NCBI GenBank assembly: GCA_963921195.1
Contig: OY992538.1
Coordinates: 87,047,904 to 87,111,903 of the forward strand
Length of the DNA: 64,000 nucleotides
Direction of reading: 5' to 3'
From: Pegoplata infirma
Lineage: Eukaryota > Arthropoda > Insecta > Diptera > Anthomyiidae
Part shown: piece after piece, positions 11,658 through 24,265 of the stretch
Layout of the letters: each line of letters starts with the position of its first letter
Position numbering within the stretch: the first letter of the stretch is position 1
The notes under the pieces: generated by a model
Database searches by the model: none
The model's input: only the letters and a program-made list of their open reading frames with translations
What the model was told of the DNA's origin: nothing
Made by a program: the position numbers and the translations under genes

Positions 11658-12167
11658 TAGGGATGAGATTTCCATGCAAATGCATGTTTTTTGTCAAGAA
11701 ATTTGCGTTAAAATGGCATCGATTTGTTTTTGCATATTTTGGTGAAAATGCATATTTTGGTTTTAAATGCATATTTTGTGCATATTTCCAACTTTTAAGT
11801 GCATATTTTTGCATATTTTTGGCATAAATTAGCAAAACACAAATTGAAATTTATTTGTTTCAAAAACTATTTTAAAAATATATGCTGAAAATAAGAAAAA
11901 ATTTTTTTTTTCTCTTTAATTTTTATTTTATAGATATTCTTAATTTCAAAAAAAAAACTTGCTTATGTAAAGTTTTACTATTACTATTTAAACACGGCGT
12001 TATTTTTTGCTTTCTATGAAGTTTTTTCTATGAAAACAAGATTTTTATTGCACCCATTTTATTTTTTAGTGCATATTTTTATGTTTTTTAGTGCATATTT
12101 TGAATTTTTTAGCGCATATTTTAAGCGCATATTTTCCATTTTTTAGTGCATGAAAATCTCATCCCTA
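11658..12167. mobile_element. hAT-like MITE, TAGGGATGAG family copy 1
   Basis: Ends TAGGGATGAGATTTCCATGC and, inverted, TAGGGATGAGATTTTCATGC. Perfect 8-bp duplication ATTATTAA (11650-11657, 12168-12175). The interior is rich in TGCATATTTT words. 510 bp. Confidence 0.9.
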
Positions 12168-12593
12168 ATTATTAATAATCTGGGTTTTTTGGAAATTTAT
12201 TTATTAAATTTAAATATTTTTATTACTTAAAAAGTGTAATTTTTTTTGGTAAAAAGTTAAAAAAACGCCAGGCTTGATGGAATTAATCTAAAATCCGTCA
12301 TCTTAAATTTTCCCCAAATTTTTTTTTGTGTAGTTCAAAGCTAAATCTTTTTGATAATGAAAATAAAAGTTGCGTATTTTTCATTCCTTCTATGAGAAAA
12401 AAAAATATTTTTAGTTATGGCTATAATGGCTATTTTTGAAAAAAGTGCAGTTCATGAGGGGCACTTCTATCAAAGAAATAAAATGGATTTATTTTTTTCC
12501 TGCGATTCTTTAAAAAAAATAAAAAAAAAATTATGGCCCACTCTAGTTTTCAATTTTTTTTCAGTGGCGTTGGAATGGGTAAAACAAAATTAA

Positions 12594-12885
12594 TTACCCG
12601 AGTAAAAAAGTTTTGATACAATTATATATAATTTGATAAAATTATTTCAAATTATATATAATTATATAAAATTATATAAAGAGGTAAAATTTTCCAAAAA
12701 GTTGGATAAAATTATATAAAATTATATATAATTTGATAAAATTATATATAATTATATCCAGGATTTGGTGGATATAATTATATAAAATTTTACCTTTTTA
12801 TATACTTTTATATAATTATATATAATTTGATATAATTTTATCAAATTATATATAATTATATCAAAAACTTTTTTTACTCGGGTAA
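12594..12885. mobile_element. MITE with TTACCCGAGTAAAAAA ends
   Basis: TTACCCGAGTAAAAAAGTTT on the left and its complement on the right. The interior is almost wholly ATAATTATATAA words forming an extended hairpin. Target duplication uncertain. Confidence 0.75.
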
Positions 12886-13391
12886 ATAAACTTGAAAGCT
12901 CAATAATATTTCCACATGTCTGCAGTTTAATTTGATGGCTGTTCTTTTCTTAGAATATATTAACCCGTTATCTCCTATTTTAAGGGGTAATTTTCTCAAA
13001 AATCATTATTGAACACCAATAAATCGTGCGTTTAAAGGTTAAAATTGTACCAAAATAATTTTTAGCATTGATTTTCAATAAAGTTGTAGTCCCAAATTGA
13101 TGGCTTTTTAAAAGCCCTAGTATAAATTTGAAGCAGAAAATATTTTTAGAATATTTCAACCCTTTAAACGCAGGTTTTATTGGTTTTCAATAAGAATATT
13201 TGAAAACGGGACTAAAATGATTTTGATTTAATTTAATAAACTTAACAAAAATTATTATTTTTTATAATTTCGAAATGTTTGGGGTTTTTTATTGAAAATT
13301 ATTATTATTACTTTTTTAGGGGAAAGAAAAAAAGTGCCATGCAACATTGGCCACTACGCTTCATAAATATTTATTTTAAGAGTATGTATTG
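12886..13391. other. Unassigned AT-rich sequence
   Basis: Includes a ~30-bp block CCTTTAAACGCA..ATTGGT that recurs inverted (13020 vs 13160), so it is probably another decayed foldback. No gene seen. Confidence 0.35.
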
Positions 13392-14418
13392 CAGTGTTGC
13401 CACTTTCTGGATAATTATCCAAAAGTGGGACAATTTCAGAATCCTTGGATAATTCTTGGATAATGATATTTTTTGTGTAAGTTTTGTGTAATTTCACCTC
13501 AATAAAGTTCCAATTTTTTTTATCATTTTATCGATTTTTTTTGGCTTAAAAAATCATTGACAACATCGACTTTAAAAATTTTGATTACCAAATACAAGAT
13601 AATATATGACGAACATGCATATTTGGAACATTAAAGCCTTAGTTTTCTTCATGACTTAGATGTTGAAAAACAACGCTCTAAAATTTTTTAAATTGAAAAT
13701 TGTTCTGGAGAATCCCTATTCACAAATCTAAAAATTGTTATTCAATATCTTTTAAAATCCCCAAAATGGGGGACACTTTCCCACACGCGATAAATGGTGG
13801 CTAGTTGATTTATAATGATTTTGGCACTTAATTATTACAATTTAATCAATATTAAAACCATTATTAAAATATTTTTTTTATCCACGCCTACAAAGGAGGC
13901 GGACTGAAAATTGTTTCATTTGTTGAACAAAAATACAAAAAAAATCATTAAAAAAATTTAGTTTTTATAGGTTGGTTTAGTTTTTCAAGGGGAAACCTTT
14001 TTCTACCTGGACCGATTTTGCCCATTTACGAACTTAGCCTACCTATGACCATAAGACAAATTCGTGCTTATCTTCGGGGATCTTGATTTTTTATTTTGCA
14101 CTGCTGTATGTTTTATACAGACGGACGGACAAACATTCAGAGAATATCTTAGAATCGATCAAGGATCAATAATGTAAATATACTTTAAGGGCTCTCTGAC
14201 CGATAAATCGTTCGCCATCTTTTTTTGGAATTCATCAAAACAAAGATGGCGTACGCAGTTTTTTGTTCATTTTGTATACGTTATTGCTTATTGCCACCAA
14301 AAAAATCAGGCGTAGACCAGGGGTTACAAACGGAATGACAAAATAAAAAATTTTGTGTAATTTGTGAGATTCTGGATAATTTTTTGTGTATTTTCCAATT
14401 CCTTTGGTGGCAACACTG
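13392..14418. mobile_element. hAT-like element, CAGTGTTGCCA family copy 1
   Basis: Ends CAGTGTTGCCAC and GTGGCAACACTG. Perfect 8-bp duplication ATGTATTG (13384-13391, 14419-14426). It carries a decayed GACGGACA-bearing repeat (about 13975-14340) as passenger. No transposase. Confidence 0.9.
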
Positions 14419-14449
14419 ATGTATTGGCATTGGAAGAGTATACTTCAAA

Positions 14450-14660
14450 GTAAAGAGCGTTATCGCCGCATTTATTCCATAGAACTCTCGAATACTTTAG
14501 TATACGATTTATTTATATTCTACAATTACGGATATTCCCCTAATATTAGCAATGCTTTCAATTGTAGTACACGTAATCTTTATTTATCGACTCTTGAGCA
14601 ATATAATTGATTGCACTATCATTTGAAATAGGAAGATTCCATCTTGCAAAGTGATTGCAT
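14450..14660 (+). repeat. Segmental duplicate (uninterrupted copy)
   Basis: CATTTATTCCATAGAACTCT and the following ~200 bp (CCTAATATTAGCAATGCTTT, ATAATTGATTGCA) recur as 14780-14809 joined to 22311-22520. This copy has the target TCTCGAAT only once, so it is the empty-site paralogue of the 7.5-kb insertion. Confidence 0.8.
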
Positions 14661-14986
14661 TTTAAAACAAATAAAAAAGTTAAATTTGGACCTGCCAAAT
14701 TTATTAATAGCTACCACAATGTAAAAAAAATCCGAAAAAAAATTTTTGGTGAAAAAAACGCGTTTTATTTGTCATTCATCGTTGCATTTATTTCATAGAG
14801 CTCTCGAATCAGGGATGATAAATGACATTTTAAGATTGTACTGAATTGACTAAAAAAGTGTACTTTTTTGAACACAATTGTACTTAAAAATTTAATTTAA
14901 TTTTTTATTAAACAAGAATGTAATATCCTACACTAGTGTTTACCGGAAAATGGGTTCCAATTCCACACATGGACCGATTCGATCTA

Positions 14987-15247
14987 CACTCAAAATAATT
15001 CTGAAGTAAAAATATTAGTAAGTGATTTGGTACCAAAATCAACTAATAAGTTACTAATTACTAGTAGTACGGTAGTTTTTTAGTATCTTCAAAGTACTAA
15101 AATTAGTAATTTTTACTGGTTTTGAATAATATTAGTAAAAAATTTTAGTATTGATTACCAACGCCTGCACTAGATCATTTTGGACTAAAAAATTAGTTCA
15201 TTAGTAAAATTTTTAGTATTGAATACCCACGTTTTTTTTTTTGGGTG
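14987..15247. mobile_element. TA-target MITE, small CACTCAAAA family copy 1
   Basis: Left CACTCAAAATAATT, right TTTTTTTTGGGTG, flanked by TA. The interior pairs on itself (TAGTAATT / AATTACTA). An inverted copy is at 19595-19823. Confidence 0.78.
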
Positions 15248-15370
15248 TATCGAATAAGTGTAGAAAACACACAAACCAAATTTGAGCAAAATGGGACTTT
15301 GTTGGCAATAGACCGATTTATCTGGATATCGTGTAAAATTTGTATATGGGGCCAAAATAAAAAAAAAAAA

Positions 15371-16190
15371 CAAGTAAGAAAGTTATTGTCGGTCAAGACC
15401 GACCATATAATACCCTACACCAGTGTTTCCAGGAAAATGGGTCCCAAGTTCAAACATGGATATACCTTTTGTCAAATCTTTTATAAGAGTAAAAAACACT
15501 CACAAACCAAATTTGAGTGAAATAGGCTTCTATTTGTGGGCAATAAACCGATTTAGCCGAATATCGGCGAAATTTTTATATGGGCCCTAAGTCCAAAAAT
15601 GGTCCGATTATAATCAGATTTGATTATGTTATTAAAGTACGCCTTCAACACTCACAAACAAATTTTTAATTAAATATTTTTTATTTTTATGAAATTTGAG
15701 CGATTTATGTGAATATCGGGAAGGTAGTTTGTATGGGGGCTACAAGAACTGATCCGATTCCTTTAAAATTCGGAATGGTGATTTGTGAATACAAAACATG
15801 TTTACCTGCCAGATTTGGAAAGGATACCTATTAAAATACGGTTGTTAAGGTCATTTAACCCATGTTTAAAGGGGACGTTTGTATGGGGGCTAGGTCAAAA
15901 CATGGACCGATTTTTTCCATTTTCAATAGCGATCGTCCTTGGGTCAAAAGAAGCTTAAGTTTCAAATTTCAGACAAATCGCTTGAACATTGCGACCTGTA
16001 TCGTGCGCACAGCGTTTACATGGACGGACGGGCAGACGGACGGACGGACATCGCTAAATCGACTCAAAAAGTGTTTCTGAGTCGATCGGTATACTTAAAA
16101 GTGGATCTAGGAACAATATTTCGAGTAGTTGCAAACATCAGCACAAACTCAATTTACCCTGTACCACAGAGTGGTGTATGGTATAAAAAT
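15371..16190 (+). repeat. GACGGACA-bearing interspersed repeat
   Basis: Starts AAACAAGTAAGAAAGTTATT, contains CGGTCAAGACCGACCATATA and ACATGGACGG followed by a GACGGACGGACA tract near 16020, and ends near a GTGTATGGTATAAAA block. A partial second unit occupies 16196-16700 and a decayed first unit 14918-15370. Such GACGGACA-bearing repeats (mini-me/DINE-like) are common in flies. The family name is tentative. Confidence 0.65.
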
Positions 16191-16775
16191 GGCGCCTATG
16201 TCCAATTAAAATCGGACTTGATAAGGCTACCAAAGAAAGCGTCTTACACCTTCAAACAAAGTTTTAATAAAATATTTACTATTTTTTATGAAACTTTAAG
16301 AGATTTATGTGAAAATCGAGAAGGTGATTGGGGACTACAAGTGGAACTAGAACTAATCCGATTTCTTTAAAATGGTGATTTGTGAATACAAAATACATTG
16401 ACCTGCCAAGTTGCGAAAGGATATCTATTATAATACAGTTAAAAGGGGCGTTTGTATGGGGGCTATGATTAAACATGGACCGATGTTTTCCATTTTCTAT
16501 AGGCTTCATTCTTGGGCCAAAAGAAGCTTAAGTTTCAAATTTCAAAGATTACATGGACGGACAGACGGACGGACATAGCTAAATCGACTCAAAACGCAAT
16601 TCTGAGTCTATCGGTATACTTAAAAGTGAATCTAGGAACAATATTCCGAGCAGTTGCAAACATCAGCACAAACTCAATATACCCTGTACCACAGAGTATA
16701 TTTACAGAAACCAATGAAAAAAATTATTTTGTTGATTTTTGAAAATACTGTTGATTATGGAGAAAAAGTAAAATA

Positions 16776-17519
16776 CACTCAGAAAATTATGTGAGTTACT
16801 ACATGTTAGTTGTTTGTATATTTTACAGTAGCTAGTTGTTTTTAACTACAAAGTCAGTTGTTTTTGTATTAATAATATCAAACAACTATTTCTGTTAGAT
16901 ATTTTAAGTCGTTTTTTTGAATAACTAACAAAAAAGTACTGTAATGTAGTAACAGTTATTAAAAGTAGTTAATTTTATTTTTTTATCTCTGAAAAATTTT
17001 CAAAGTTTTTTTTCCAAAAAATTAAAAGAAATTTTCGCTTTTTTCTTATTTTTCACAACTTAAAAAAAAAAAAAAAACTTTGAAAAAATTTGGTCTTCAA
17101 TTTTTTTTCTGAAAAATTTTTTGAAAAAAAAAAATATATTTATGGATTATTTTATTTTTACTACATGTTAGTAGTTTTGACTACAAATGTAAGTAGTTTT
17201 TACTACATAAGTCAGTTGTTTTTTGTCAGTTAAAATAACTAACAATGTTAGTTGATTTATACTGTATACAGACTAGCGTGATTTTAAAATCACCATGTGA
17301 TTTTCCTTTGAACAAAATCACATAGTGATTTACAAAATCATCTCAAATTGTACTATGTAGCATAAAGAAAAATTGCAAAATCATCTCAACTTACCATGGT
17401 AAGTTCTTGTAGTGTGAACATGGCCTTAACTGAAAAAGTAGTTGACCCCAAAACAACTAACAAAGTAGTTATTTTAACTAACATTTTCAGTTGATTTTAC
17501 TAACATAATTTTTTGAGTG
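16776..17519. mobile_element. TA-target MITE, ~744 bp
   Basis: CACTCAGAAAATTATGTGAG on the left and CACTCAAAAAATTATGTTAG (inverted) on the right, TA on both sides. The interior is rich in TAGTTGTTT / AACTAAC words. A block at 17266-17425 (CAGACTAGCGTGATTTTA) may be a further nested insert. Confidence 0.8.
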
Positions 17520-19594
17520 TAATATAGAAAAAGTTCCTATTTTTTAGAAGATTTTATATCCAACAATTGCGTCAATTAAAAGAGTCGAAATAAAATTTGT
17601 GATTGGGAAATTTTTGAAATTGTACTAAATCAGTCAGTGGAGTACTACCGTACTTTTGGCCTCCGAATTGTACTGAAAAAAGTACAATTGAACCGATTAT
17701 TATGAAAGTGAGGTAAGTCCACATGGTTTCAAAACGAGATATTGAAGGGTTTGCGTTTTTAAGTCTTTAAAAATCTGGGTACTTTATATTGATTAAATTT
17801 TAATCTAGGTGTTATCTCAGATACCTAAATTTACTTATTGAGTATTATTTTGTTAAGATTTAATTAAACCCGCCATTTCTCACTATATAAAAGGGACTTA
17901 TTTTTTAAATTAACTTTTTAAAGCTTTTAAAAATTAAATTTTTATAGCTGATAAGGTATATCGGTAGTGTTTTAACACTTAAATCGCCCTATAGTTTGAT
18001 CATAAACTAAATTTGTTACAGAACTTTGAGATGAGCTAAAAAAATTTTACTAGTAAACGATTTATCAAAAATGTTAATTTTGAAAGTGAGGCTAGTCCAC
18101 ACAAAATTTTTTTGTAGTGTTAAAAATAACCTAATAATCGCTGATAGAGTAAAACATTGATGATTTTTATTCTTTAATAACTCCATAATTTAATCCTTAA
18201 CTAACTTTAATACAAAATTCTGAGATGTTCTGAACAAAATTTTACTAGTAAACGATTTATGAAAAATGTTAATTTTGAAAGTGGTGTTAGTCCACATTTT
18301 TTTTGTAGTGTTAAAAATAACCTTATAATCGCTGATAGAGTAAACCATTGATGATTTTTATTCTTAAATAACTCCATAATTTAATCCTAAACTAACTTTG
18401 GTACAGAATTCTGAGATGAGCTAAACAAAATTTTACTAGTTAACGATTTATCAAAAACATTAATTTTGAAAGTGGGGTTAGTCCACAATTTTCTTGTAGT
18501 GCATAAAATAATATTTTTATCGCTGATATAGTATATACGTAGTGATTTAATTCTTAAATAGTCCTATAATTTAAACTTTAACTATCCTTGCTACGGAATT
18601 GTGAGATGAGCTAAACAAAGTTTTACTGGTAAACGATTTATCAAAAATGTTAATTTTGAAAGTGAGGTTAGTCCACACAAAATTTTTGTAGTGCTAAAAA
18701 TAACCTAATAATCGCTGAAAGAGTAAAACATTGTTGATTTTTATTCTTAAATAACTCCATTATTTAATCCTAAACTTACTTTGTTTCAGAATTCTGAGAT
18801 GTTCTGAACAAAATTTTACTAGTAAACGATTTATCAAAAATGTTAATTTTGAAAGTGAGGCTAGTCCACAATTTTTTTGTAATGCATAAAATAACCTTTT
18901 TATCGCGGATAAAGTATATCCGTAGTGTTTTTAGCTATTAAAAAGTGCTATAGTTTAATCCTAAACCAATTTTGTTACATAATTGTTAGATAATCTAAAC
19001 AAAATTTAACTAGTTAACGAATTTTCAAAACCGTTAATTTTGAAAGTGAGGCTAGTCCACATTTTTTGTAGTGTTAAGCGGATTTAACTATAGGGCTATT
19101 TAAGAGTAAAAAACACTAAGGATATTCTTTATCACCCATAAAAAGACTACTTTACGCACCACTTTCAAAATTAATGTTTTTGATAATTCGTTAACTAGTA
19201 AAATTTTGTCCAGCTCATCTCAAAATTTTGTAACAAAATAAATTTAGGATAAAGATATAGGACTATTTGCGAGTAAAAACATCTACAGATATTCTTTATT
19301 ACCGATAAAAATTTTATTTTTAAAACTTAAAAAAAATTGTGGACTAACACCCCTTTCAAAATGAATGTTTTTGATAATTCTTTAACTAGCTTAATTTTGT
19401 TGGTTTCATCTTAGAATTCTGTAACAAACTTATTGTTAGTTAAAGCTTAAATTATAGAGTTATACAAAAGCAAAAATCATCTAAATTTAACTTTATTAGA
19501 GATTTTTAGGTTATTTTACTACAAAACACTACACTACAAAAAATGTGGACTAGCCTCACTTTCAAAATTAACGGTTTTGAAAATTCGTTAACTA

Positions 19595-19823
19595 CACCCA
19601 AAAAAAAACGTGGGTATTTAATACTAAAAATTTAACTAATTTTAGTCCAAAAGGACCTAGTGCAGAAATTGGTAACCAATACTAAAATTTTTAACTAATA
19701 TTAGTCAAATCCAGTAAAAATTACTAATGTTAGTACTTTGAAGATACTAAAATTAGTAACGAATTAGTAGATTTTGGTACAATATCACTTACTAAACCTT
19801 TTCCTGTATAATTATTTTGAGTG
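19595..19823. mobile_element. TA-target MITE, small CACTCAAAA family copy 2
   Basis: Inverted copy of 14987-15247. Left end CACCCAAAAAAAAA, right end ATTATTTTGAGTG, flanked by TA. Removing it and one TA restores the unit phrase GTTAACTAGTAAAATTTT. Confidence 0.85.
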
Positions 19824-21616
19824 TAGTAAAATTTTATTTAGATTATCTAACAATTATGTAACAAAATTGGTTTAGGATTAAACTATAGCACTTTTTAATA
19901 GCTAAAAACACTACGGATATACTTTATCCGCGATAAAAAGGTTATTTTATGCATTACAAAAAAATTGTGGACTAGCCTCACTTTCAAAATTAACATTTTT
20001 GATAAATCGTTTACTAGTAAAATTTTGTTCAGAACATCTCAGAATTCTGAAACAAAGTAAGTTTAGGATTAAATTATGGAGTTATTTAAGAATAAAAATC
20101 AACAATGTTTTACTCTTTCAGCGATTATTATGTTATTTTTAGCACTACAAAAATTTTGTGTGGACTAGCCTCACTTTCAAAATTAACATTTTTGATAAAT
20201 CGTTTACCAGTAAAACTTTGTTTAGCTCATCTCACAATTCCGTAGCAAGGATAGTTAAAGTTTAAATTATAGGACTATTTAAGAATTAAATCACTACGTA
20301 TATACTATATCAGCGATAAAAATATTATTTTATGCACTACAAGAAAATTGTGGACTAACCCCACTTTCAAAATTAATGTTTTTGATAAATCGTTAACTAG
20401 TAAAATTTTGTTTAGCTCATCTCAGAATTCTGTACCAAAGTTAGTTTAGGATTAAATTATGGAGTTATTTAAGAATAAAAATCATCAATGGTTTACTCTA
20501 TCAGCGATTATAAGGTTATTTTTAACACTACAAAAAAAATGTGGACTAACACCACTTTCAAAATTAACATTTTTCATAAATCGTTTACTAGTAAAATTTT
20601 GTTCAGAACATCTCAGAATTTTGTATTAAAGTTAGTTAAGGATTAAATTATGGAGTTATTAAAGAATAAAAATCATCAATGTTTTACTCTATCAGCGATT
20701 ATTAGGTTATTTTTAACACTACAAAAAAATTTTGTGTGGACTAGACTCACTTTCAAAATTAACATTTTTGATAAATCGTTTACTAGTAAAATTTTTTTTA
20801 GCTCATCTTACAATTCTGTAACAAAATTAGTTTAGGACTAAGCAATAGGGCTATTTTAGAGTTAAAAACGCTAAGGATATTCTTTGTCAGAGATATAAAG
20901 GTTATTTTATACATTACAAAAAAAATGTGGACTAACACCACTTTCAAAATTAACATTTTTGATAAATCGTTAACTAGTAAAATTTTGTTTAGCTCATCTC
21001 AGAATTCTGTACCAATGTTAGTTTAGGATTAAATTATGGAGTTATTTAAGAATAAAAATCATCAATGTTTTACTCTATCAGCGAGTATAAGGTTATTTTT
21101 AACACTACAAAAAAAATGTGGACTAACACCACTTTCAAAATTAACATTTTTCATAAATCGTTTACTAGTATAATTTTGTTCAGAACATCTCAGAATTCTG
21201 AAGAAAAGTTAGTTAAGGATTAAATTATGGAGTTATTTAAGAATAAAAATCATCAATGTTTTACTCTATCAACGATAATTAGGTTATTTTTAATACTACA
21301 AAAAAATTTTGTGTGGACTAGCCTCACTTTCAAAATAAACATTTTTGATAAATCGTTTACTAGTATAATTTTTTTATCTCATCTTACAATTCTTTAACAA
21401 AATTAGTAGAGGACAAGGCAATAGGGCTATTTTAGAGTTAAAAACTCTACGGATATTCTTTATCAGAGATATAAAGGTTATTTTATGCATTACAAAAAAA
21501 ATGTGGACTAACACCACTTTCAAAATTAATCTTTTTGATAAATCGTTAACTAGTAAAATTTTGTTCAGCTCATCTCAGAATTCTGAAGAAAAGTAGTTAA
21601 GGATTTAACTATAGAG

Positions 21617-21999
21617 CAGCGACAGGCAAACACATACTATCATATTTTTTCTTTGTGTGTGTAACATGTAGCACTCTCATACTCAATGCACTTAAAGAAA
21701 CTTATAGTAAAGATTATAACACATTTAACCATTTAAAAAATAAAAAAGATAATAAATGACATTGGTTAAAATGTCTAGCAATGTAATATTTAGTGAATAG
21801 TGACAAACTAAGCAATCTGGTTTACCAAAAAATGTTCCTTAAACAAGAATTTGACATTAAAATTTTTTATTGATTATTTCTCTAAGTATATTTTAAACAA
21901 GAAGAGAGGAGAAAATTGTGTTTTTTTGATTTTGTTTAATGATTGAGAGCATGTAGGTGTGAGAGTAAAAACGCCGCGTAGTGCTTTTGCCTGTCGCTG
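21617..21999. mobile_element. hAT-like MITE inside the palindrome
   Basis: Ends CAGCGACAGGCAAA and its complement TTTGCCTGTCGCTG. Perfect 8-bp duplication CTATAGAG (21609-21616, 22000-22007). 383 bp. Confidence 0.9.
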
Positions 22000-22310
22000 C
22001 TATAGAGTTATTTAATAGTAAAAAACACCAAAGTGTTATTCAATCAGCAATTATTTGGTTATTTTTAACGCTACAAAAAAATTGTGGACTAACCTCACTT
22101 TCAAAATTAACGTTTTTGAGAAATCGTTAACTAGCAAAACTTCTCTCATAAAATTCTCAGACGTTTTTAAAGTTTTCTTTGAACTTTTTTTTTAATCGAA
22201 AGATACCATTAAACTGTATCCAAATCTATCGTTAACTAAGTTTTTTTGAAAATGTGACTTACCCCACTATCATAATAAATGGTTCAATTGTACTGACTTT
22301 ATCATCCCTG

Positions 22311-22520
22311 TCTCGAATACTTTCACTGCAATGTTCTGATATTTAATATACGATTTATGTCTATTTTACAAGCCGTAAAATACGGATGTTTCCCTAATAT
22401 TAGCAATGCTTTCAACTTAAGTACACGTAATCTTTATCGATGACTCTTACTTACTTACTAACTTATCGATGACTCTTAAGAAATATAATTGATTGCATTA
22501 CCATATGAAATGGGAAGATC
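22311..22520 (+). repeat. Segmental duplicate, right half of the interrupted copy
   Basis: Continues 14780-14809 across the 7.5-kb insertion and parallels 14490-14660 (CCTAATATTAGCAATGCTTT shared). Confidence 0.75.
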
Positions 22521-23606
22521 GTATTTTAAAATTAAAAAAAAAAAAAATTTATCGAAATTTACATTTTTTTTGTAATTTTGCAAATTTCAATGGTTTTTTT
22601 ACAAAACAAATCTAGAAAATTTACGAGAATTCCTTGTAAGTTTTATTGTACCAAAAAAGTGGTTTATATACAATTTGATTGGTAAAAAACTTGTAAAATT
22701 ACAAAAAAGACCATAATTTTTACTAGAAATTCTCGTAAAATAGGAGGTAGCAAAAAATCTAGTAAAGCCACGAAACCTGTTGTAAGTTTTATCGCGTCAA
22801 AAAAAATTTTAAATTTACAATTTTATTGGTAAAAATCTTGTAAAATTACAAAATTTTTTGTAAAAAGCTTGTAAAATAACAAGGAATTCTTGTCAAATAG
22901 GAGGTAGCAAAAAATAAAAGTTAAAAGTTTTTCTTGTTAATTGACAAGGTTGGTTTTTTTTGAGTGTATTAATTTTTACCCATCTCCATTTCATAAGGTG
23001 TTTTCATGCAATATTTTATGATATTATGGAATATATCTAAAGGAGAGGGCTATATCTCAGTGTCGGACAAAATTAAAGCATGGGTCCGGGTCCAGCTAGT
23101 AAACTTTGGTTCCACCCTCGGTTAGCACTATCTATAGAGAAATCTCAATAAAATCGGTTCAGCCGTTTTTGCGTGATTTAGAAACAGTCCGACATAACGT
23201 TAAGTATGGTACAAAGGGGCTTGTCATTTAACGCATTTTTATCGAATCATGAGAGTCTAAAGTTCCATTCTGCATCCTCGATTAGTACTATCTGTGCTTC
23301 AAATTTCATTGACATCAGTTTTGCCGTTTTTGTGTGATTGCGAAAGAGGAGGAAATAACTATTTATTTATGAAAAACGGGAGTGACATTTTATACCCTTT
23401 TCGGCAAAAATCGTGCTCTAAATATGACCTACAGTTCCCGCTCAATTAGTTCTATCAGTAGTGACAGATTCGGCTTATCCGTTTTTACGTGATTTCAAAA
23501 CAGGTAGATATAACCTTCAATTTAAAATATTTTTTCAATCTTTGAAAAATATTTTAAAATTTGCGAAGAATTATTTTTTGTTATATGAAATAACTTAACT
23601 AAAAAT
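22521..23606. other. Unassigned repeats downstream of the LINE fragment
   Basis: 22560-22970 has a duplicated ~160-bp segment (AAATAGGAGGTAGCAAAAAA twice) and ends in a TTTTTTTTGAGTGTA terminus of the CACTCAAAAA type. 23040-23540 has three decayed copies of a block with GCCGTTTTTGCGTGATT. No gene. Confidence 0.5.
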
Positions 23607-24265
23607 AACGGAGTTGAGTTGTTGAGTTGAGTTGAGGGTGGGTTGTACAAGCCTAAAAATAGGTAAATTTTTAGGCAAGTCCATGGCGCTCAGACTAAAA
23701 ATAGTCCATTGTACCGTACCCCGAAAAGAAAGATTAAGTAAGGGTGATAAAAGGTTGAGAAGAAAAAGGAAGAAAAGTGCTTGTTCAGAATTTCTTCTTA
23801 GTTCATAAACTTGAGAAAATCAGACATGGGAAGTCCATGGACCGTGTCCATAGACAGAATATCAGAACCCAATATCCGCAGTCTAGCCCTTGAGAACGCT
23901 GGACAACAACAGACGTAATGTTCAGTTGTGTCATCATCCTCAAGACAAGCCACGCATAATGGGTCTGATAAGACATCTAATCTCGACATATGACAAGCAC
24001 AGGCATTGTGTCCCGTAATTAAGCCAGTAAGTCTGCGACAGTCTATTCTACTGAGACTAAGTAAATAGTTACCATCTTTCTTGTCTGGCTTAATCACAAA
24101 ACGTTTGGTATTCTTGCATGCCAACTCATTTGACCATCTTTCCATGAAAGTTGCTTGTCAAGCCAATACCAATTTGAGGTTCCGGATTGTAAGGAATTGT
24201 ATCAGAGCCAAAATTTGCCAAAGAGTCAGCAATCTCAGCAATAACGGAAATTTTAACAAAAAAAA
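23607..24265 (-). mobile_element. 5'-truncated non-LTR retrotransposon (I/jockey-like) fragment
   Basis: The minus strand carries the C-terminal end of a LINE ORF2. A remnant of the RNase H end (E-I-A-D-S-L-A) begins near 24235 and is followed, after a one-frame shift around 24150, by the C-terminal region 24145-23798. That region has R-R-L-T-G-L-I-T-G-H and a Cys/His cluster (C-V-A-C..E-H-Y-V-C-C-C-P-A-F), the typical tail of I/jockey-group ORF2 proteins. A putative 3' UTR follows down to a (CAACT)n-like tract at 23613-23635. No reverse transcriptase domain is present, so the copy is dead on arrival. Family placement rests on motif recognition only. Confidence 0.8.
23798..24235 (-). pseudogene. 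LINE ORF2 C-terminal remnant with frameshift
   Basis: Two frames make up the protein. Frame 1 reads E-I-A-D-S-L-A-N-F-G-S and ends at a stop near 24128. Frame 2 opens upstream of 24145 and runs to the stop before 23798. The overlap implies a one-base indel. The final zinc-knuckle-like Cys/His motif (C-X2-C-X8-H-X4-C) is intact. It is not a host gene. Confidence 0.78.

Larger units (their letters stand above)
17670..22295. repeat. Giant inverted array of a ~192-bp unit
   Basis: The unit core GTTAATTTTGAAAGTG plus GTCCAC recurs forward near 18072, 18268, 18461, 18649, 18842 and 19033 (spacing 188-197), with a divergent copy near 17700. It recurs as its complement near 19168, 19349, 19557, 19977, 20176, 20362, 20559, 20747, 20937, 21130, 21327, 21518 and 22096. 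The centre is near 19075-19150. Outer arms match over ATTGAACC.ATTATTATGA. Short open frames inside are artefacts. Confidence 0.92.
14810..22310. mobile_element. 7.5-kb hAT-like element with an internal satellite palindrome
   Basis: Terminal CAGGGATGATAAA on both ends (inverted) and a perfect 8-bp duplication TCTCGAAT (14802-14809, 22311-22318). Contents: GACGGACA-type repeats (14918-16715), a TA MITE (14987-15247), a larger TA MITE (16776-17519), then a palindrome of ~192-bp tandem units (17670-22295) with another TA MITE (19595-19823) and a hAT MITE (21617-21999) nested within. No transposase found. Internal copies of the near-terminal TTCAATTGTACT motif mark the original element. Confidence 0.85.

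Noticed and set aside
15939..16370. 143-codon open frame
   Set aside because: Runs through the GACGGACA microsatellite and repeat blocks. The adjacent partial copy does not preserve it.
17670..22295. CRISPR-like array
   Set aside because: The repeats are ~192 bp, contiguous and inverted about a centre, with no short repeat/unique spacer alternation, and the context is eukaryotic.
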